7,588 bases of DNA, taken from contig JACMQP010000606.1 in the NCBI GenBank assembly GCA_014376915.1, positions 1 to 7,588 on the forward strand, read 5' to 3'. Every line of letters begins with the position of its first letter. Position 1 is the stretch's first letter. Below the pieces are notes generated by a model. The model saw nothing but the letters and a program-made list of their open reading frames with translations. It did not search any database and was not told where the DNA came from. Both the position numbers and the translations under genes were made by a program. Origin of the DNA: Ramlibacter sp. (GTDB taxonomy: Bacteria; Pseudomonadota; Gammaproteobacteria; Burkholderiales; Burkholderiaceae). Below are positions 6,469 through 7,588 of this stretch, one piece after another.

Positions 6469-7588
6469 GGCCGGTCTGCGGGTTCCAGCTGCAGCACGCT
6501 TTCACCTGCCGGCAGGTCGACCCAGTGGCCGTGGACGCCGGCGGTTGCAGCCAGCGAAGAACCGGGCACGATGCGCCAACCGACGGGCAACTGCAGTGCG
6601 AGGCCCTTGACCGGGACGGCGCTGCGCAGGATCACGCGGGCCCGCCCGGCGGCCGCCTCGACATCCACCTGGACGCCGTCGCGCGCTTCCCACCACGCCG
6701 CGAATTCACCGAGCGGCCCCAGCCATGCGCCGGCTTCGCGCATCTTCGCGACGAAGGCCTGCTGGAACCGCAGCTTGTCGGCCAGCACATTGGGATGGAT
6801 CAGCACCACGCACATGCCGCCGTACGCCGCCAACTGGCGCGCCACCTCCAGTGCCTTGGGCAGCAGCACCGTGTCCATCGGCAGCATCCGTTCGTCCTCG
6901 AGCGTGACCGGGAACTCCCAGACCGGCAACGCCGCCCGGCCGTCGCCGTGGTGACTGAGCCGGTAGGGCAGGTGCGACAGCGCGGTGCCGGCCGTCAGCG
7001 ACGAGCTGTAGCGGTAGCCGGTGGCTTGCAATGCCTCCGGCAAGGCGAAGGGGTACTGTAGGTAGCCGGGGCGAAACGATTCGATGCGGCTGCCGGGAAC
7101 GGCCTGCTGCAGCAGGTAGCGGCTGACCCGCAGTTCGCCCAGCAAGGTGGCATCGCGCGTTTCGCTGCGCGATTTCACGAACGGGATGTAGCCGGGATAG
7201 CGTTCGCTGCCGGTGCCGACAGGCAGCTTCGCGAACACCGGCGTGTGCGACACCGAATGGCTGGCGATCTCGCCGCCCGCCGCCTGCAATGCGCGCAGCG
7301 ACTCCAGCCCTGCTGCATCCAGGAACGCTTGGTCGTTCCAGTCGCGCACGTACTTGGTCTGGATGAAATACGTGGCCCGCACCTGTTGCGCCGCTTCGCT
7401 GCGGGCGTACTCCAGACCATTGCGGACCGAGCTGCCGAAGTCGACGTCGTGCGTGAGCAGCACCGACAGCGCGCGGCCTCGTGGCGTCGTGGCCAGCGTG
7501 ACGGCCAGGGGCTCAGCTTCGCGATAGACCTGCAGCAGCCAGCGCAGCAGCACGTCCACCCCCGGCTCGTAGCCGTTCACATACTCGC
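6465..7588 (-). CDS. Polysaccharide deacetylase (NodB-like) with C-terminal beta-rich region; 5'-truncated
   Basis: The frame is open to the window edge (residues EYV precede a GTG at 7580), so the true N-terminus lies outside; at least 373 residues are seen. Numbering from that GTG, a carbohydrate-esterase family 4 core is recognisable. The metal/base motif THDVDF has Asp45 and Asp47. The zinc-binding HSVSH has His108 and His112. FRPGYLQYP (169-177) contains the conserved Arg170, and VVLIHPNV contains His262. The first motif is THDVD rather than the textbook TFDD, a variant seen in subsets of the family. Residues after about 303 read as alternating beta strands (VQVDVEA, RARVILRS, LALQLPVGW, HWVDLPAG) and may form a carbohydrate-binding or accessory domain. 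The activity would be removal of N- or O-acetyl groups from an exported or cell-wall glycan. It overlaps the TIM-barrel gene by 4 nt, implying a shared substrate. Confidence 0.87.
   Translation of the reverse strand, partial: EYVNGYEPGVDVLLRWLLQVYREAEPLAVTLATTPRGRALSVLLTHDVDFGSSVRNGLEYARSEAAQQVRATYFIQTKYVRDWNDQAFLDAAGLESLRALQAAGGEIASHSVSHTPVFAKLPVGTGSERYPGYIPFVKSRSETRDATLLGELRVSRYLLQQAVPGSRIESFRPGYLQYPFALPEALQATGYRYSSSLTAGTALSHLPYRLSHHGDGRAALPVWEFPVTLEDERMLPMDTVLLPKALEVARQLAAYGGMCVVLIHPNVLADKLRFQQAFVAKMREAGAWLGPLGEFAAWWEARDGVQVDVEAAAGRARVILRSAVPVKGLALQLPVGWRIVPGSSLAATAGVHGHWVDLPAGESVLQLEPADRP

Noticed and set aside
5609..6505. 298-codon minus-strand frame overlapping the TIM-barrel gene
   Set aside because: It is frame-shifted relative to the barrel protein, Arg/Ala-rich, lacks a coherent fold, and sits over a gene with a signal peptide and ordered strands.
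5584..6954. 456-codon plus-strand open frame across the TIM-barrel and deacetylase genes
   Set aside because: It is antisense to the ATGA-coupled pair, Gln/Arg-rich, and without recognisable domains.

Overview
The window is GC-rich, densely coded bacterial chromosome. The Tol genes, a zinc alcohol dehydrogenase close to E. coli YahK, and a palindromic intergenic element resembling ones I recall from Comamonadaceae suggest a betaproteobacterium, probably Burkholderiales. That placement is inference from gene content and style, not from a marker gene. No tRNA, rRNA, insertion sequence, phage gene or CRISPR array is visible.

Layout. Positions 1-1836 are on the plus strand: the 3' part of an alpha/beta hydrolase gene (5' end outside the window), a 105-nt spacer with a nested inverted repeat, and a complete NAD(P)-dependent alcohol dehydrogenase. 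A 76-nt convergent spacer follows. Positions 1913-7588 are all on the minus strand and are best read right to left: a polysaccharide deacetylase (5' end outside the window), a secreted TIM-barrel protein, a class I/II aminotransferase, a YbgC thioesterase, TolQ, TolR and TolA. Junctions in this block are tight: a 4-nt overlap, then 22 nt, 3 nt, a 4-nt overlap, 90 nt and 11 nt. It could be one transcription unit or two, with a break before the aminotransferase.

Function. YbgC-TolQ-TolR-TolA is the inner-membrane half of the Tol-Pal system. TolQ and TolR form the proton-driven motor, and TolA spans the periplasm toward TolB and Pal to constrict the outer membrane at division. tolB and pal, which commonly follow tolA, are absent here: tolA is the last gene and faces the alcohol dehydrogenase. 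The deacetylase and TIM-barrel genes overlap by ATGA and look like a pair acting on an exported polysaccharide. They recall the deacetylase plus glycoside-hydrolase pairing of PgaB and PelA, but here on separate polypeptides.

Most unusual points: the 90-nt tolQ-tolR gap filled by three consecutive palindromes, the uncharacterised deacetylase/TIM-barrel pair, and the missing tolB-pal half. I see no convincing wholly new defence or mobile system.
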